Of a stretch of 64,000 bases of DNA, positions 60,887 to 64,000 are shown piece after piece. The notes beneath the pieces are model-generated. The model made no database searches and had not been told where the DNA came from. It saw only the letters and a program-made list of their open reading frames with translations. The translations under genes were made by a program, and so were the position numbers. The stretch spans positions 1-64,000 of the forward strand of contig DLHO01000028.1 of NCBI GenBank assembly GCA_002483265.1. Reading direction: 5' to 3'. This DNA is from Flavobacteriales bacterium UBA7666. GTDB taxonomy: Bacteria > Bacteroidota > Bacteroidia > Flavobacteriales_D > Crocinitomicaceae. Each line of letters begins with the position of its first letter. The stretch's first letter is position 1.

Positions 60887-61936
60887 TTAAGGTCTATCCA
60901 AAAAATCAAAGAAGAATGCGAAACCGTATTTTTCCTCCAATTCTTTTTTCTGTTTATCAATAGTGAATTTTTGCATGTAAATTTTCGTTCTGTTTGCATC
61001 TGCACGCTTTACTCCTTCTGCCGTTGCATCATATACCTGAACTTTACTTTTGGGATCAGTACCGAAGATATTATACGATATAATTTCGACTGGACGCCCA
61101 CATTTCTCCGCCGGATTTGTTGTAGATTCCTTGAACCATAAAACGGATGCTTCTTCCAAAATTCCATAATCCTTTGGATGAAGGTATCCACTTTGAACAG
61201 CTTTAAACAACAGTTTTTTATTTTCCTGGAAAAAACATTGTGAATGTAGCAGAATATTCATCGGACATTTCAGGCGTAATTCGCATTCTTCCGAATATTG
61301 TGCATTCGTAAGTCCATTTCCTGCATACAAATCCTTTCGGTTGTATTTCTTATAAAACTCTGTCCACATTGCATTACTCGTAATTCCCAGTAAATGCTCA
61401 TTTGCAAAAACACCCTTTTTCAATAAGTTCTCGAGTAAAAATGCTCTCGTCTCATTTTCATTCTTATAAAATGCCTGACTCTCACCTCCTACTTTTAATT
61501 TCAAACTGTCTGACTGGTAACACATCATGCAAATCTTCCCCAACAAAACAGAATCTACTTTTTGCTGTCTGCCATATTGCTGATATACACGCGCCACCTT
61601 TTTGTACAATTGAGGATAGTACTTGTCCTGAATCAATTTACTAGCCGTTACTGCTTTCAATGGCATTCCATTTCGAAAAGCAATGGACAAGTAATGTTCG
61701 AAGCGAATTGTATCGTTTAAATAAAGAGCTATTTGAGCTGCTATATACGGATCCTTGAGAAAAGGTTTATTACTTGCAAATGCCATATCATAATACATAT
61801 AGCAAGTTGAATCCATTTTCAGAACGAATTGTTCTTCGGCCCTATTTATCAAATCATAATATTCAACATATGGTTTTCCCTGAGAAAACAGATTAGAGCT
61901 CAATAACAATAAAATACCCAGGATATAATTCTTCAT
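60887..61936 (-). CDS. Exported protein of unknown function
   Basis: A 349-residue protein with a signal peptide (KNYILGILLLLSSNLFS). Helix-rich, with repeat-like segments (VKMDSTCYMYYDMAFASNK, LYLNDTIRFEHYL) suggesting TPR-like helices. The middle has GKICMMCYQSDSLKLKVGG and near 250-270 HPKDYGILEEASVLWF. I do not recognise a family with certainty. TAAATTTG stands 18 bases before the ATG. Confidence 0.6.
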   Translation of the reverse strand: MKNYILGILLLLSSNLFSQGKPYVEYYDLINRAEEQFVLKMDSTCYMYYDMAFASNKPFLKDPYIAAQIALYLNDTIRFEHYLSIAFRNGMPLKAVTASKLIQDKYYPQLYKKVARVYQQYGRQQKVDSVLLGKICMMCYQSDSLKLKVGGESQAFYKNENETRAFLLENLLKKGVFANEHLLGITSNAMWTEFYKKYNRKDLYAGNGLTNAQYSEECELRLKCPMNILLHSQCFFQENKKLLFKAVQSGYLHPKDYGILEEASVLWFKESTTNPAEKCGRPVEIISYNIFGTDPKSKVQVYDATAEGVKRADANRTKIYMQKFTIDKQKKELEEKYGFAFFFDFLDRP

Positions 61937-61954
61937 AATTCAAAATGTCTGCAT

Positions 61955-61962
61955 CAAATTTA
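61955..61962 (-). promoter_or_regulatory. -7 promoter motif TAAATTTG of the 61936 gene
   Basis: On the minus strand TAAATTTG matches TAnnTTTG and ends 18 bases before ATG 61936. Confidence 0.5.
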
Positions 61963-61997
61963 AACAAATAGATTCTCTGAGAAATAACTCTGAAAAC

Positions 61998-62029
61998 AAA
62001 AAAGCTATCCGTCGGCAAACGAATAGCTT
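61998..62029 (-). terminator. Terminator of the last T9SS gene
   Basis: On the minus strand AGCTATTCG pairs with CGGATAGCT (one mismatch) and is followed by TTTTTTG. It lies 26 bases after the stop at 62055. Confidence 0.7.
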
Positions 62030-62054
62030 TTAACTATGAAATTATTGGGCGGGA

Positions 62055-64000
62055 TTACTGTTTGATCATTCTTAAACTTCCTGTAAAAGCAGATGATTGT
62101 ATCAAATAAGATCCGGAGATCAACTCACTTACATCCAAAACTGCTTTGGAAGAAACATTTTCGAGTTTACTTTCTTTCACCAATGTTCCTGCAAGATTAA
62201 AAATCTGAAATGTCACATCCGAATTTAGTGACCGATTGAAGTCTATGATTAGCTGATCGGCAGTTGGATTCGGATATACAGTCAATCCAAGGAAGCCATT
62301 CTTAGCTTCATCTGTGATACCCAATGTTTGAACAATGATTGCAGATGGAGCCGTTACATTCAAGGTAGAAGTTAAAAATTTGCGTTGCTGAGCTGCTGAA
62401 ACTTCTTTATTCTCTACTCCATCGTTGTAAATCTCATTCGATCCTAAATCTGAGATCAGATCTACCTGGAAAGTGCCGGAAAGAGAAGCAGGAACGGTTA
62501 CGATTCCCTCAGGCTTCAAATCCGTCAAATCAACTGCCAATGCAAGCGGTGCGGAAGAAGCTAAACCATTCCAGGAATACAAAGCAAACGTTCCGTCGGC
62601 TGCATAACTTCCTGCAACGATCAAAAATTGATTGGCGGCATTTTTACCCAAACTTCGAATCCCGTGATTATTCAGGTTCAATTCGATTGGTGCACCAAAT
62701 GTTGGAGTCCCTGAAGGAGTTCCATTGTTGAACCATGTTTCAAAGTTCAGAAGCGGACAGATCAATGCTTTATTGGTACCTGAGCCAACGTAAGGTGCTC
62801 GGAAGCCAATATATAAAGTTGTTCCGTCAGGCCCCATTTCTAATCCTTCAATATTAAATCCATCAATGCGTTTCGGTTCAATTCCCGTTGCTGCTTTTGC
62901 AGTGAAATTGTATCCGTTATTGTCTCCCCAAGTGATCAATTTACTTCTCAAACTGCTATAATAACCAACAAAAGATAGCGTTGCATTTGCTCCTGTACCA
63001 ACAATATCTGTCGCAAAAATGCGATTTCTGTCAGCACGAGCCTCACCTGATTTGGAGTTGCTCAATGATCCGATCCAATAAATACGATTAGGATTTGTAG
63101 GACTTCTGAAAGAACCTTCAATATCCACTTCAGTTCCGCTCAAATTCAAATAAGAACCTGCATTGAACTGATACAAAGAAAGCCCGGAATTATTGCGGTT
63201 GAATAACTTGATCACATTCGTTTCATCATCTGCTACGAACATATAGTCATTATCCACAGCAACTCCTGTTGAACCATCTGCTACACCTGCATGATAAATA
63301 TCTTTGATAGAAGCCGTTTGTAATGATGCAGAAACTCCAATATTCATCGTGATACTTTTATTCAATCCTTGTGCATCTGTCACTTTGAAAGTAATGGTCG
63401 CATAACCAACTCCTGTTGGATTGATAATCAGTTTACGAGCGGTTCCTGTTCCAACTACTGAGAATGCACCATTCGCAATCACCGCGGTTTTGTTACTTGT
63501 CATAGTAAATGTTACTGTCGCCAAATTCTCATCACCGACATTAAAGTCCAATCCTGTAACACTTACCGGATCTGTTGCATTTCCTTTTACACAACCTACT
63601 TTCCCGGAAGCCAAGTCTACATATTTGGAAGCAGTGGTATTCCAGCTCAATGTGGGCGCTACATTGGATCCTCCATTTACTGTGACTGTTTTAACGGAAG
63701 AAGTAGTTAATGCGTTCAAATTGTCTGTTGCTTTTGCTGTAACAGAATACGTTCCTGCTGCAACTCCTGTCCATGAATAGGTATAAGGTGAACTCAAAAT
63801 AGTAGCTAGTAAGGTTGAGCCATTAAAGAATTCCACTTTGTTTATTGTTCCGTCTGAATCAGCAGCTGTTGCTGATAAACTTACGGTTGCTGGTGCTGTT
63901 CCTGAAATTATTGGAGTTGCCAATGTGATAGTTGGAGCAACATTTGAAGTGCCCCCACCTCCTCCAAGAGTAATGGATGTTGTATTGTAACTCGCGCTAG
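62055..64000 (-). CDS. Secreted protein with Ig-like and DUF3616-like domains, T9SS type A cargo (5' partial)
   Basis: The frame is open to the window edge, so the N terminus is missing; the visible 648 residues continue a Gly-rich linker (LGGGGGTSNVAPTITLAT). They contain an Ig-like (Big_7-type) domain with GTINKVEFFNGSTLLAT, a cadherin/Ig-like second domain (about 90-200), a beta-propeller-like region resembling DUF3616 (about 205-500, EVDIEGSFRSPTNPNRIYWIGSL split over strands), and a type A sorting domain (GLTVYPNPTADQLIID ... SGSYLIQSS). Phospholipase-like or hydrolase activity is not visible. Confidence 0.85.
   Translation of the reverse strand, partial: SASYNTTSITLGGGGGTSNVAPTITLATPIISGTAPATVSLSATAADSDGTINKVEFFNGSTLLATILSSPYTYSWTGVAAGTYSVTAKATDNLNALTTSSVKTVTVNGGSNVAPTLSWNTTASKYVDLASGKVGCVKGNATDPVSVTGLDFNVGDENLATVTFTMTSNKTAVIANGAFSVVGTGTARKLIINPTGVGYATITFKVTDAQGLNKSITMNIGVSASLQTASIKDIYHAGVADGSTGVAVDNDYMFVADDETNVIKLFNRNNSGLSLYQFNAGSYLNLSGTEVDIEGSFRSPTNPNRIYWIGSLSNSKSGEARADRNRIFATDIVGTGANATLSFVGYYSSLRSKLITWGDNNGYNFTAKAATGIEPKRIDGFNIEGLEMGPDGTTLYIGFRAPYVGSGTNKALICPLLNFETWFNNGTPSGTPTFGAPIELNLNNHGIRSLGKNAANQFLIVAGSYAADGTFALYSWNGLASSAPLALAVDLTDLKPEGIVTVPASLSGTFQVDLISDLGSNEIYNDGVENKEVSAAQQRKFLTSTLNVTAPSAIIVQTLGITDEAKNGFLGLTVYPNPTADQLIIDFNRSLNSDVTFQIFNLAGTLVKESKLENVSSKAVLDVSELISGSYLIQSSAFTGSLRMIKQ

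Overview
The window is AT-rich chromosomal DNA from a member of the Bacteroidota, most likely Flavobacteriales and possibly near Fluviicola/Crocinitomicaceae (the family placement is an inference). The evidence is five proteins with type IX secretion (T9SS) C-terminal sorting domains, a TonB receptor paired with a DUF4249 lipoprotein, SprB-type repeats, a near absence of Shine-Dalgarno sequences, and many copies of the Bacteroidota -7 promoter motif TAnnTTTG next to start codons. There are no rRNA or tRNA genes, insertion sequences, prophage genes or CRISPR arrays. This is core genome with lineage-specific secreted proteins and intergenic palindromes.

Layout. 0-5.4 kb: a small exported helical protein, a class III aminotransferase, and a VIT1 / small membrane protein / bestrophin cluster that looks like an ion-homeostasis operon. 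5.5-9 kb: a kelch T9SS protein and a FUSC-type membrane protein. 9-14 kb (minus): pheT, a small exported protein, bioD and bioA. 14-20 kb (plus): TonB receptor and DUF4249 lipoprotein, then two acyltransferases resembling the ornithine/glycine lipid pair, then a DinB-like protein. 20-26 kb (minus): pyrR-pyrB, STAS-rnz, a three-gene run ending in a SUI1 factor, an unlisted 46-residue cysteine-rich protein, and an HDAC-like hydrolase behind a SiaB-like kinase. 26-32 kb: a 1685-residue T9SS type B surface protein with 11 SprB-like repeats, and a YkgJ cysteine-cluster protein. 32-43 kb: a flavoprotein lacking its redox cysteines, folD, clpC, gyrA and a TPR protein. 43-50 kb: an esterase, a two-lobed aspartic protease, a DoxX-thioredoxin fusion, an ergothioneine operon (DUF427-egtB-egtD) and a membrane SpoIIE phosphatase. 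50-64 kb: pirin, small enzymes, and three more T9SS proteins, the last of which runs off the window end.

How genes may work together: STAS protein, SiaB-like kinase and SpoIIE phosphatase are the three parts of a partner-switching circuit, although they are scattered. The lipid acyltransferases, the biotin pair and the ergothioneine genes form compact pathways.

No single spectacular new system stands out. The strongest unusual signals are: (1) TAnnTTTG placed exactly 4-5 nt before the start codon of seven genes, implying leaderless mRNAs; (2) a seven-copy palindromic repeat family at gene ends whose arms supply or touch several stop codons; (3) a promoter-equipped 46-residue Cys-rich protein; (4) a perfect 40-bp palindrome between convergent genes.
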